NCBI GenBank assembly: GCA_019454145.1
Contig: CP075366.1
Location: 785,564-849,563, forward strand
Direction of reading: 5' to 3'
Source of the DNA: Fimbriimonadaceae bacterium
GTDB taxonomy: Bacteria; Armatimonadota; Fimbriimonadia; Fimbriimonadales; Fimbriimonadaceae
DNA: 64,000 nucleotides
This document shows, one piece after another, positions 41,433 through 49,971 of the stretch. The number at the start of each line of letters is the position of its first letter. Within the stretch, counting starts at the first letter, position 1. A model generated the notes under the pieces. That model searched no databases and was not told the origin of the DNA. It saw nothing but the letters and a program-made list of their open reading frames with translations. A program made the translations under genes and the position numbers.

Positions 41433-41456
41433 GGGTGGCACGGGCTTTAACCCGTG
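41433..41456 (-). repeat. Family A repeat (inverted), overlapping a start codon
   Basis: GGGTGG followed by CACGGGCTTTAACCCGTG. Its last three bases are the GTG used as the only early start of the next open frame. Confidence 0.87.
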
Positions 41457-42017
41457 GATGGGCAAATAACGCCGAAAACATTGCAACTACACCGTATAAA
41501 ATCGGATAATAAGAGTATCGAAGCCACCGCCTCCAATTTGCCGATCACAACCGGGACGAAAACTTATCAGATCGATGAGGAAGGCAATTTAGTAATTAGA
41601 GATTCCGAACAAATCCGCCGAGCGCAAATCATGGTATCGGCAAGTATATTAATTTCAGTTTTGGGAACACTTATTTTTCGTTCCGTATTCATTGAACCTC
41701 CATTCTCAATTTATACTCTTGCACATCCTTATCTTTTATCCTCATGCTTATTTTTTATGCTAGCTCTCAAAGAACTCCGACCTCCCATCAAAGTAACAAA
41801 TAACTGTTTTGTTATCTGGCAACAAAAAGATAAATATCCTCCCGATAAAATCACCGCCGTAAAGGTGAAAAAAGAAATGTGGCATGACTACTGTGTGATC
41901 ATCGAATCTGATTTGGAGAAGCGCAAAGTATCTGGAACGCTTTACATCGAACAAGCCGAACAGGTTCAAAAACTAATCCAGGGTTTTCTTGATCAAAACA
42001 AGGCGGTCAATGAATGA
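41454..42017 (+). CDS. Two-helix membrane protein, paralogue 1
   Basis: A 187-residue protein of unknown family. A short N-terminal beta segment (TYQIDEEGNLVIRDSEQ) precedes two membrane helices (IMVSASILISVLGTLIF and AHPYLLSSCLFFMLAL). A cytoplasmic PH-like half follows (KVTNNCFVIWQQKDKYPPDK). The GTG start lies inside a family A repeat, so the real start may be a later TTG. It overlaps paralogue 2 by 4 bases. Confidence 0.6.
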   Translation: MDGQITPKTLQLHRIKSDNKSIEATASNLPITTGTKTYQIDEEGNLVIRDSEQIRRAQIMVSASILISVLGTLIFRSVFIEPPFSIYTLAHPYLLSSCLFFMLALKELRPPIKVTNNCFVIWQQKDKYPPDKITAVKVKKEMWHDYCVIIESDLEKRKVSGTLYIEQAEQVQKLIQGFLDQNKAVNE

Positions 42018-42532
42018 GTCAGGTCTCGGAACTTCCAAAAGTCATTGGAGCGAATGTCATTCAGATAAACTCATCCGGATACTTAGAGATTGCTGAATCC
42101 AGGGCCTACAAATATCTGACAAATTCCCTACACATAGTTAATCTTTTGATTGCTTTGATAGCCATTGGCTACGTTCTATATACTAAACAGTCTCTTGCAA
42201 CTATAGAAATAATGCCCGCTTGGATGCTACTGCTAGCTACAGTTACTCATTTCTTAGCCAGTAGATCAAGAATATTTTCCGTATCTATGATCTCTAAATC
42301 TGGAGAAGTAGTCATCAAATTCAAAGAGCCTTTGGTGAATGACAACATCAAGGCCATAGAGCTAAAATCCAAAAGGTTTTCCAATAAAGTGATCGCCAGA
42401 GGATACAAATACGATCATGAAATTGGACAGTACTATAAGCGCAGTCAGGCAGAAGAAGTCCGGAACATCATCGACGAATTTATTAACCAATCCCAGGACA
42501 AAGCAAATTCCGTGAACCAATCAGCGTCCTAA
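42014..42532 (+). CDS. Two-helix membrane protein, paralogue 2
   Basis: 172 residues with the same plan as the gene before it: VIQINSSGYLEIAESRAYKY, two helices (IVNLLIALIAIGYVLY and PAWMLLLATVTHFLA), then a Lys-rich domain ending in an amphipathic helix. Function is unknown. It is coupled to paralogue 1 by ATGA and lies 15 bases before msrA, so the three may form one transcript. Confidence 0.65.
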   Translation: MSQVSELPKVIGANVIQINSSGYLEIAESRAYKYLTNSLHIVNLLIALIAIGYVLYTKQSLATIEIMPAWMLLLATVTHFLASRSRIFSVSMISKSGEVVIKFKEPLVNDNIKAIELKSKRFSNKVIARGYKYDHEIGQYYKRSQAEEVRNIIDEFINQSQDKANSVNQSAS

Positions 42533-42547
42533 TACATTAGGAGAACA

Positions 42548-43198
42548 ATGAAACTCGGAATTGCCATCGCGGCGGGAATCGCCTCATTTGCCCTGGCCAC
42601 AGCGGCGATCACCCGGCTGGCTCCCCAATCGCAAGACCAAAAGCCAAGCGAAACTGTTACCCTCGCGCCAACCAAATTCAAACTCAAACCTGGTGTCAAA
42701 GCCCAGCGCGCGGTGGTTGCGGGTGGATGCTTCTGGGGAACTGAAAAGTATTTGCGCCAAACTCCCGGAATCACTGCGACCGCAGTTGGATTCATCGGGG
42801 GCAAAACCAAAAACCCGACTTACAAAGAGGTCTGCTACGAAAACACAGGGCACGCTGAAGCGGTGATGGTGGAGTTCGACCCGTCGATCATTTCTTACAA
42901 GCAAGTTTTGGATCGGTTCTGGAATATCCACAACCCCTGCACCATCAACCGACAAGGCCCGGATGTTGGCACGCAATACCGCTCAGGAATCTATCCGTTG
43001 AACGATGAACAGCGCAAAATCGCCGAGCAGTCAAAGAAAGATGCCGCTCCACTTTTCAAGCGCCCGATCGTGACGGAAATCGTGATGGATCAAACCTTCT
43101 GGATGGCCGAGGATTATCACCAGCAATACAGCGAGAAAACCGGTCGCGCCTGCCACATCGATTTTTCAGACCATGTGAACGGCGGCGCGGGCGGTTAA
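42548..43198 (+). CDS. msrA: Peptide methionine-S-sulfoxide reductase MsrA, exported form
   Basis: It repairs oxidised methionine (S-form) in proteins. Residues 1-20 form a signal sequence or anchor helix, so it acts in the periplasm. The catalytic site is GGCFWGTEKY with Cys61. GHAEAVMVEFDP and GTQYRSGIY are conserved substrate-pocket segments. No msrB is adjacent. A GGAG site sits just upstream (AGGAGAACAATG). Its stop overlaps the convergent amidase stop by 4 bases. Confidence 0.93.
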   Translation: MKLGIAIAAGIASFALATAAITRLAPQSQDQKPSETVTLAPTKFKLKPGVKAQRAVVAGGCFWGTEKYLRQTPGITATAVGFIGGKTKNPTYKEVCYENTGHAEAVMVEFDPSIISYKQVLDRFWNIHNPCTINRQGPDVGTQYRSGIYPLNDEQRKIAEQSKKDAAPLFKRPIVTEIVMDQTFWMAEDYHQQYSEKTGRACHIDFSDHVNGGAGG

Positions 43199-44880
43199 GC
43201 CCACTGGCTCATATCTGGCCGCAGTTTGTGGAAGCCCATTTTCTGTTGAATGGCGTAAGCCGCGCTTGTAAGTACATCTTCGGAATAGGGTCGCCCAATC
43301 AGCGAACAACTCATTGCCCTGCCCCGATCATCCACTCCCCACGGAATCAGAATCTGCGGACATCCGGTGAGGTTCAAGCCGTAGATTCTTTGATAAACCC
43401 GGTCGTCCGCGAGCACAAAATCAACGGTTTCCAACTGCTCTTGATACAGCATCGCAAGGTGCCGACGGTATCGGTCGGCTTGAATGTATTCCACTGCTGG
43501 GATAAGCCGTCCGCTACGGAATGTGTTTGGCCAGGTGGAATACTTTTCTAAATCTTGAATCTCCGGCGAGCGGGTGAATTCTTCAAAGGCGGCAGAACAT
43601 TCTGCAACCAGAATTGCTTCCATCGCATCTGGGTACGCCGGAAGAGTGATCGGTTTAATTGCCGCACCAAGTTCGGAAACCGCTTTGAGCCACCGTTTGC
43701 TTTCGAGATCAACTGGCTTTTGTACGGCCTCATCGGTGGCGACCAAATAACCTACGTTCATTCCTTTAAGGTCTTTGCGAGATTTGTACAGAATCCCGCT
43801 CATCGTCTGGCTCGGGTCGTGACCGGTCATGTGATTCAAAGCGGAATAAACCACTGCGCAATCTTCGGCATCGCGGCATATCGGGCCAATTTTATCAAGG
43901 CTCCAGCACAATGCCATCGCACCCATTCGGCTGATCGTGCCGAAAGTTGGTCGCAAGCCAGTGACGCGGCAGTTGTGGGACGGACTGATAATTGAACCGT
44001 TAGTTTCCGTACCAATAGCGAACGGAACTAGACCTGCGGCAACTGCGCTGGCCGAACCCGCCGAGCTTCCGCTACTTCCTACCCGGGCATCCCACGGGCT
44101 TTCTGTGCGGCCCTTCCACCAAACGTCGCCCATAGCCAGCGCACCCATGCTGAGTTTCGCCACTAAGACTGCTCCAGCGGCACGCAACAGCGTAACGATG
44201 TCAGCATCGCCGTTGCTCATTCTGTCTTTGAAGGTTTCGCAACCCCACGTCGTGGGATATCCAACGGCATCGAACAAATCTTTTGCCCCGTATGGGATTC
44301 CGTGAAGCGGGCCAAGGTAAACGCCTCGGCTGAGTTGCTCGTCTGCCGATTCGGCATCGGTCATCGCCCGTTCTTCTGTTAAGTTGATGACGTTGCGGAG
44401 CTTAGGGCCATATTTTTTCAAGCGAGCAATGTAAATCTTTGTGAGGTCAACGCTCGAAATCTGTTTAGTTTTGATGAGGTAACCAAGTTCAACAACGCTC
44501 AAAAATGCAAGGTCTTCGTCCTTGTCTGGTCGTTTTAAGCCCACTTCGCGGGTTGTCACACTGTGAGCGTATCGTGCGGCTGCCTCGTCGGTCGGCATAC
44601 CCAGGCGGTAGTTGCAACCAGGCCAATTCATGCCTGATGCGGCTTTTCGCAGCGCGGGATAGCTGGTACGGCTTTCTTCTGCCGATGCCAGAACCGCCTT
44701 GAGTTCGTCGTCTTCAAACGTGAGGTTCGCTACTTTCAGTGCAGTTTTAATATCTTCAATTGTCAGGCTTCCGGTGGCTGGTTGATCTTGGAATTCGGCC
44801 CCTACCGCACCCGGCAGAACCATTCCCGCGAGCCCCGCCCCGCTGATTTTGAGAAACTCTTTCCGTGATATGCCCGACAT
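43195..44880 (-). CDS. Tat-exported amidase-signature hydrolase
   Basis: This 561-residue protein belongs to the GatA-like amidase family. The N-terminus SRKEFLKISGAGLAGMVL is a Tat-type signal. The Ser-cisSer-Lys site is seen as GIPYGAKDLF (Lys), TETNGSIISP (cis-Ser) and RVGSSGSSAGSASAVAAG (Ser loop). It should hydrolyse an amide in the periplasm, not act in tRNA transamidation, as no gatB/gatC is nearby and it is exported. The substrate is unknown. Confidence 0.9.
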   Translation of the reverse strand: MSGISRKEFLKISGAGLAGMVLPGAVGAEFQDQPATGSLTIEDIKTALKVANLTFEDDELKAVLASAEESRTSYPALRKAASGMNWPGCNYRLGMPTDEAAARYAHSVTTREVGLKRPDKDEDLAFLSVVELGYLIKTKQISSVDLTKIYIARLKKYGPKLRNVINLTEERAMTDAESADEQLSRGVYLGPLHGIPYGAKDLFDAVGYPTTWGCETFKDRMSNGDADIVTLLRAAGAVLVAKLSMGALAMGDVWWKGRTESPWDARVGSSGSSAGSASAVAAGLVPFAIGTETNGSIISPSHNCRVTGLRPTFGTISRMGAMALCWSLDKIGPICRDAEDCAVVYSALNHMTGHDPSQTMSGILYKSRKDLKGMNVGYLVATDEAVQKPVDLESKRWLKAVSELGAAIKPITLPAYPDAMEAILVAECSAAFEEFTRSPEIQDLEKYSTWPNTFRSGRLIPAVEYIQADRYRRHLAMLYQEQLETVDFVLADDRVYQRIYGLNLTGCPQILIPWGVDDRGRAMSCSLIGRPYSEDVLTSAAYAIQQKMGFHKLRPDMSQWA

Positions 44881-44913
44881 AAATCGAACTTACCCAAAGC
44901 GGATGCAAAAATC

Positions 44914-45123
44914 CTATGAATCCGAAGATGTTGAATCAGCAACAGGTTTTGCTGAATCGTTGATATAGAATCCGGAGCCTTTGAACGCAACACCGACTGG
45001 CTGAATGATTCGCTTAACTTTGCCCTTGCCACATTCGCACTTGGTCAACGGATCTTCAGAGATGCGTTGCTCAATTTCAAAAACCTTTTTGCAGGTGTCG
45101 CATTCGTAAACGTAAATTGGCAT
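44914..45123 (-). CDS. FmdB-type zinc-ribbon protein
   Basis: A 69-residue protein from ATG 45123 beginning MPIYVYECDTCKKVFEIEQR, the standard FmdB/CxxC_CxxC_SSSS start. The Cys pairs are CDTC and CECG. RIIQPVGVAFKGSGFYIND is the conserved middle, and the end is Ser/Asp-rich. The function is unproven, though relatives are called regulators. It lies upstream of the amidase on the same strand. Confidence 0.9.
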   Translation of the reverse strand: MPIYVYECDTCKKVFEIEQRISEDPLTKCECGKGKVKRIIQPVGVAFKGSGFYINDSAKPVADSTSSDS

Positions 45124-45194
45124 CTGACTTTCAACCTGTTTTGGACTGGGTTCCGATCTGTTATTGTGGCAAAATTTCAGCAAGTCCCTAATCC

Positions 45195-45974
45195 ATGTTC
45201 AAGCCTCAACTATTTGAATTCACTGATTTCCCGATCATCGGTGTCTTGATCATCTTGGAAGGGCTTCTTTCTGCCGATAACGCCCTTGTTTTGGCGATCA
45301 TGGTTCGACATCTCCCTAAAGATCAGCGTCAAAAGGCGTTGCTTTATGGGCTAGGCGGGGCGTTCGTTTTTCGCGCGATCGCTATCCTTGCCGCCGGATG
45401 GATCATGTCGCTGTGGTGGCTCCAAACCATCGGAGCCCTTTATCTCATTTTCATTACAGCCAAACACTTCTTCTTTACTCCGGGGCATGAAGACGAAGAA
45501 AAAGTCGGTCACATGGCCGACAATAAAGGGTTCTGGCAAACGGTTATCATGGTTGAGCTGGCCGACATCGCCTTTGCCGTTGATAGTGTGCTCGCGGGCG
45601 TTAGTTTAGTAGCCGCGAGCATTGCCGATAAGAACTCGGAAGCCACCTTTGCCAACAAGATTTGGGTCGTATACGCCGGGGCCATCATTGGCGTCATTCT
45701 TCTCAGGTTTGCCGCTGGAGTATTCATTAAGCTCCTAGAAAAATATCCTTTTCTCGAACACATGGCGTATTTGCTTGTTGGCTGGGCTGGCGTGAAACTG
45801 CTTGTTTATTCGGGCCACAACTTCACCAAACTCACTAAGCCAGGATTCGATATTCCGATCATGCCTCCAGTTCTGTTTTGGGGAGTGCTTATTTTGATTC
45901 TTGTCGGTGGAAGCGTTCATGCCGTACGCACACAGAACAAAGCGGTTGAAGTAGACAGCAACGTCATCGAATAA
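45195..45974 (+). CDS. TerC-family integral membrane protein
   Basis: 259 residues with about seven helices. TerC marks are ILEGLLSADNALVLAIMV near the start with the conserved Glu and Asp-Asn, and VELADIAFAVDSVLA in the middle. Family members move metal ions such as manganese, in support of exported metalloenzymes. No yybP-ykoY riboswitch could fit in the 70-base upstream gap. It is divergent from fmdB. Confidence 0.9.
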   Translation: MFKPQLFEFTDFPIIGVLIILEGLLSADNALVLAIMVRHLPKDQRQKALLYGLGGAFVFRAIAILAAGWIMSLWWLQTIGALYLIFITAKHFFFTPGHEDEEKVGHMADNKGFWQTVIMVELADIAFAVDSVLAGVSLVAASIADKNSEATFANKIWVVYAGAIIGVILLRFAAGVFIKLLEKYPFLEHMAYLLVGWAGVKLLVYSGHNFTKLTKPGFDIPIMPPVLFWGVLILILVGGSVHAVRTQNKAVEVDSNVIE

Positions 45975-46040
45975 ATAGTCTGAACATTGGTTCAGAAAGA
46001 ACTCAAAGCTCAAATTCCCGGTATTCTTGAGGGCACGATC

Positions 46041-46988
46041 ATGAATAAAATCGCGGTTCTCAGTGGTGTCATTTTGGGGTTGGTTATTCTCGGTTGCGGC
46101 GGCGGTGGAGCTGGCACAACCGTAAGTCCCGAGTACTTGTTCGGCGACGCCAATCATCGAATTGCCAGTACATCTAACCTCGGAGGATCAGATTGGTCAA
46201 CATTTGGTAGTTTGGGTTCGGGTGTAAACCAGTTCAATCAGCCACTAGACATTGATGTTGATTCACAAGGAAGAATTTACATTGTCGATCGAAGCAATAG
46301 CCGAATCGTCCGGGTTAATGATAAAAATGGAAGCGGTTGGGTTTCGTTTGGTACCAATGGTTCCGGGGTTAACCAATTTTCACTTCCAACGGGGATCGCG
46401 ATAGATTCTTCTGACCGCATTTATGTTGTTGATGCCAATCACCGAGTTGCCCGGTTCGACGATATGAGTGGTACTAACTGGGTCACTTTTGGCGCTCATG
46501 GCTCAGGTGCAAATCAGTTTGATGCCCCTTTCGATATCGAAATTGATCCCGCCGGACGTATTTGCGTAGCAGATACAAATAACCATCGGATTGTTCGCTT
46601 CGATGATATGGCAGGAACAAACTGGGTGGCCTTTGGTTCACTTGGCTCAGGCGTCAACCAGTTCGATAATCCTTCCGGGTTAGACTTTGATGCGTCAAAC
46701 GGAATTTATATCGCCGATACTGACAACGACCGGATCGTACGAATTAATGATTTGACCGGCACCGGATGGCTTACATACGGTTCAAGTGGTTCTTCATCTA
46801 CTCAACTAGATGGCCCAATAAGGGTTTTTCTTGACCCAATTGGAAGGATTTACATTGTTGACCGACTCAATAACCGCATCGCTCGAATTGACAATATGAC
46901 TGGTTCGACTCGAATCAATTTTGGAAGCTTCGGATCCGGTTCCAACCAATTCGATTCTCCTTTTGCTTTCTACTACCGAGTGAACTAA
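46041..46988 (+). CDS. NHL-repeat lipoprotein
   Basis: A 315-residue protein from ATG 46041 with an AGGG site upstream. The lipobox is VILGCGGGG, so it is probably lipidated at Cys20. Six NHL-type beta-propeller repeats follow, each with the pattern GSG-NQF-P-I-D-GRIYVVD-N-RI-R-DDM-GTNW. The sheets are nearly identical to each other, as in recent internal duplication. It should form a surface or periplasmic propeller that binds protein or glycan. It may have an unclosed propeller. Confidence 0.88.
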   Translation: MNKIAVLSGVILGLVILGCGGGGAGTTVSPEYLFGDANHRIASTSNLGGSDWSTFGSLGSGVNQFNQPLDIDVDSQGRIYIVDRSNSRIVRVNDKNGSGWVSFGTNGSGVNQFSLPTGIAIDSSDRIYVVDANHRVARFDDMSGTNWVTFGAHGSGANQFDAPFDIEIDPAGRICVADTNNHRIVRFDDMAGTNWVAFGSLGSGVNQFDNPSGLDFDASNGIYIADTDNDRIVRINDLTGTGWLTYGSSGSSSTQLDGPIRVFLDPIGRIYIVDRLNNRIARIDNMTGSTRINFGSFGSGSNQFDSPFAFYYRVN

Positions 46989-46998
46989 CAAAATAATT

Positions 46999-47040
46999 GG
47001 GCGGTTATGCGGCTCAGAATCCAAATACGGATAGCCGCCC
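46999..47040. terminator. Long-arm hairpin after the NHL gene
   Basis: GGGCGGTTAT (46999-47008) pairs with ATAGCCGCCC (47031-47040) with one G-U pair. There is no plus-strand U-run, so it may act in an RNA structure rather than as a classical terminator. Confidence 0.4.
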
Positions 47041-47143
47041 TCTAAGAATTACCGGGTCTCCCGATAATTTAAGTATGTGTTTTCGCCAAAAATTGGCTTA
47101 TTTCGCTGAACCCTCAAGCAAGCCAAGACGTTTATCCGCCATA

Positions 47144-48748
47144 ATGCCAATCAATATGAAGCGATGGATCGCATGTATTGCACCATGGATGGTGGTTACA
47201 GCGGCCTGGGCTCAAAACTTCGAGCCAGTGTCCGTGCAATTCACCACAAACCCAATTTCTAAGGTTGATGCGTACCAATTGGGTGATCACTGTTACATCA
47301 CACCCAAGTTAGCTAAAAGCTGGGGCTGGAACATCACGGTCAAAGGCGACGAAATTGAAGTCGCTACCGAAGGCAAACTGTTCCGAGTTCCGACCCAAAA
47401 GCGAAACAACGAACTTGTGCTTAGCCTGACTGATTCCGCACGGTACCTCGGCGCGATTTATGAATGGGATGGCGACTTCTACCGGGTTCTCAGCCGAATC
47501 AGGAATGTCGAACTGACGATGACTGGCTTGCAAGTGGATTCCACAATTAAGTTCAAGCCCAAAATGATGCGACTTTCCAACCCAGATAGGTTGGTCGTGG
47601 ATTTTGTTGGCGCAAAGCTGGATTTAGGCGAAGATAATAAGTTGCCATCTTGGTGGCGTGTTGGTCAGTACACCGACGATACGGCGAGGATCGTCTACGA
47701 GCACCCCGCTTCGGTCGCAATCCCAATAATCAATGGGGCAGAAACTCGCCAGTTTAAGATCACTCTTCCTGAGATCGGAAAAATTCCTCCCGGTGAAGTT
47801 AAGACGCCAATCAAACCTGTTGGCACAAACGCTCAAGGCTCAACTGCAGTGCCTATTTTGAGGCTGTCCGAGCCAAAGGTTGAATCGGATAACAGCGATG
47901 GAACCGTGTTCTCGGTGAACGCCTCTGAAAAGCTTGTTGTGCCTCCAGCGATCAAATATGTCACCCCTACCAAATTACAGATCACGATTTCTAATGCTGA
48001 ATTTGGAAAAGCGATAGACGACAAACTCGCTGGCTCAAGTTGGGTGGAAAGCGTTGAGCAGATAGATGACGGCGGCATGGCGATTTTCAATGTCAACACC
48101 AAGCGGCCGATGGCATTTACTGCTTCGACCAGCGGTTCATTGATTCGGATTCGATTGTTCAACCCCGGCGCGGGCGGAACACTAGCCGGGAAGATATTTG
48201 TTATCGATGCGGGCCACGGAGGCAAAGATTCCGGAACCACCTTTGGCAAGCTTAACGAAAAGAATATCGCTCTGCCCGTCGCGCAAAAGCTCAAAGACCT
48301 TCTTTCTAAAGCTGGCGCATCGGTTCTCATGACCCGAGACTCAGACGTTTATCCAAGCCTCAGCGAGCGAGCACAACTCGCCAACAAAAGCAACGCGACA
48401 ATGTTCATCAGCATTCACGTGAATAGCATCAAACTCAACAATGGTAAATCGGGTGGAATCACTTTCTACCATCAGCAAGATCCGATTGGTCGCTTGCTTG
48501 CCGAGTGCATTCAATCTGAAATCGCAAAGACCAGCAAAATCCCCGATTTGGGTGCTTGGTCGGATAGAAAAATCTATCAAAGTGGTTTTAAAGTATTGAG
48601 AGATAGCAATATGCCATCTGTACTCATCGAAATGGGATTCATCAATCACGATTACGACCGTGCCCAAATGACTAAGCCCGATTTTGCCGACCGGATGGCC
48701 GCCGCTATACTCAGAGGCATTCAACTCTTCCTCGGGGAGAAATACTAA
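47144..48748 (+). CDS. N-acetylmuramoyl-L-alanine amidase with AMIN domain
   Basis: This exported cell-wall hydrolase cleaves the MurNAc-L-Ala bond at septa. It has 534 residues from ATG 47144 (ATG 47156 also fits). A signal peptide ends AWAQ. A copper-amine-oxidase-like N-domain segment (YQLGDHCYITPKLAKSWGW) precedes one or two AMIN-like domains. The Amidase_3 domain starts near 345 with VIDAGHGGKDSG. Zinc ligands are in DAGHGG, KLNEKNIA and FISIHVNS, and the catalytic Glu is in VLIEMGFINH. It is two bases from the GerMN gene. Confidence 0.92.
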   Translation: MPINMKRWIACIAPWMVVTAAWAQNFEPVSVQFTTNPISKVDAYQLGDHCYITPKLAKSWGWNITVKGDEIEVATEGKLFRVPTQKRNNELVLSLTDSARYLGAIYEWDGDFYRVLSRIRNVELTMTGLQVDSTIKFKPKMMRLSNPDRLVVDFVGAKLDLGEDNKLPSWWRVGQYTDDTARIVYEHPASVAIPIINGAETRQFKITLPEIGKIPPGEVKTPIKPVGTNAQGSTAVPILRLSEPKVESDNSDGTVFSVNASEKLVVPPAIKYVTPTKLQITISNAEFGKAIDDKLAGSSWVESVEQIDDGGMAIFNVNTKRPMAFTASTSGSLIRIRLFNPGAGGTLAGKIFVIDAGHGGKDSGTTFGKLNEKNIALPVAQKLKDLLSKAGASVLMTRDSDVYPSLSERAQLANKSNATMFISIHVNSIKLNNGKSGGITFYHQQDPIGRLLAECIQSEIAKTSKIPDLGAWSDRKIYQSGFKVLRDSNMPSVLIEMGFINHDYDRAQMTKPDFADRMAAAILRGIQLFLGEKY

Positions 48749-48750
48749 AC

Positions 48751-49320
48751 ATGGCTAAAAGCTCTGGAAAAAATGTACTCGCAATCATTCTGATCGCCGC
48801 CGGATCAATCACACTGGCTGGTTTGGGGATGTTTGCATCAAACCCCAACGCTCGGTCAGTTCCTAAAGATCAGCAGAAAGTAATTCAGCAAGATCCTTTA
48901 AACGTGGATGTTGTGCCAGACAGCCAGCGTGAGCAAGTCACAACCCTTGATCCTCGAATGGAAGGCGACGACCTTAAGTTCGACGTTAATAAAATGACTC
49001 CGCCTGCGGGAGTTGATCCTAAGGTTTACGCGGTAAACGAATATCTCAAAAAATTAGAGGCCGTTGACCCGAATGCAAAAGCTACCGCCGTAACAATGGA
49101 AAACGGCGTTGCGACGATCAACTTCACCAAAGAGTTCCAAACTGGGTTTGGTTCTATGGATGAAAAAACTGTAGTTGAAGGAGTTCTTTCCGTGATGGGA
49201 TTCTTCCCTGATGTGCAGGCCGTTAAATTCGTGGTTGATGGACAACCCATTGAAACGCTTGGACACATTGATCTGACCGAACCACAGCCAGTCATTAAGA
49301 TCAACGAGCCATCCAACTAA
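48751..49320 (+). CDS. GerMN-domain membrane-anchored protein
   Basis: A 189-residue protein with an N-terminal membrane helix (VLAIILIAAGSITLAGL) and a C-terminal GerMN domain (GVATINFTKEFQTGFGSMDE, EGVLSVMGFFPDVQAVKFVV). GerMN modules occur with cell-wall amidases in many non-sporulating bacteria. Its place two bases after the amidase gene suggests a partner in peptidoglycan remodelling. The stop overlaps the convergent PAP2 stop by 4 bases. Confidence 0.85.
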   Translation: MAKSSGKNVLAIILIAAGSITLAGLGMFASNPNARSVPKDQQKVIQQDPLNVDVVPDSQREQVTTLDPRMEGDDLKFDVNKMTPPAGVDPKVYAVNEYLKKLEAVDPNAKATAVTMENGVATINFTKEFQTGFGSMDEKTVVEGVLSVMGFFPDVQAVKFVVDGQPIETLGHIDLTEPQPVIKINEPSN

Positions 49321-49895
49321 ACCGCTGGGTTCTCCGGCAACTCATCGTGGAGTTCTTCATCTCGAGGAACTCCACGATTCTTTTTCCATCCTTCCCAAAT
49401 TGCGATGAGAGCTAAAGAAACGACCGCGCCAACCACCCAACCAAAAAACACTTGGTACGGATAGTGAACTCCCACATAGATGCGGGAAATCCCGGTGAGG
49501 ATAGCAATCACAAGCCACACATAGCCCGCTTTTCGCCAGTAGAACAAGAATGCCGTAGCAACCGCCATCATGTTCGAGGAATGGGCAGAGGCAGTTCCAA
49601 AACTCGTCAAACGATTTACACGGACGTGTGCATCGAGCAGTTCAACACTTGGCCTTGGCATCATCAGCCAGTTCTTGAGGATATCGCAGACTTCGTTGCC
49701 GATCAGAAACGCCAAAATTCCAATAATCGCCGGGGCACGGGTTTGTTTTCGCCACAGGCAAAACACTAAAAACGCGAGCATAATCAACCGAACAACGAGC
49801 CACTTGTTCCCTTCACTCAGCGTGATAAAGATCGGCTCTAGCCAATCTGGCCAGCCGTTGATCGCTCGAAAAATCGCGAGATCGAATCCTCCCAC
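49317..49895 (-). CDS. PAP2-superfamily membrane phosphatase with altered motif 2
   Basis: A 192-residue protein with about five helices. C1 is KNWLMMPRP (K-x6-RP intact). C3 is SRIYVGVHYPYQV, with Gln where most have Asp. C2 reads TASAHSS instead of PSGHS, keeping the His. Substrates of the family include undecaprenyl diphosphate and phosphatidylglycerol phosphate. The changed C2 and C3 make activity uncertain. It is separate from the better conserved PAP2 gene at 5550. Confidence 0.82.
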   Translation of the reverse strand: MGGFDLAIFRAINGWPDWLEPIFITLSEGNKWLVVRLIMLAFLVFCLWRKQTRAPAIIGILAFLIGNEVCDILKNWLMMPRPSVELLDAHVRVNRLTSFGTASAHSSNMMAVATAFLFYWRKAGYVWLVIAILTGISRIYVGVHYPYQVFFGWVVGAVVSLALIAIWEGWKKNRGVPRDEELHDELPENPAV

Positions 49896-49971
49896 TATCT
49901 GATTCTACTGCCCAGGTCAGCGAAACCCAGCCCGACCGAAATTCGCAAGTACAATCAGATCACCTCAGCTT

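Noticed and set aside
45124-45194. Manganese (yybP-ykoY) riboswitch before the TerC gene
   Set aside because: The gap is about 70 bases and lacks the conserved loops.
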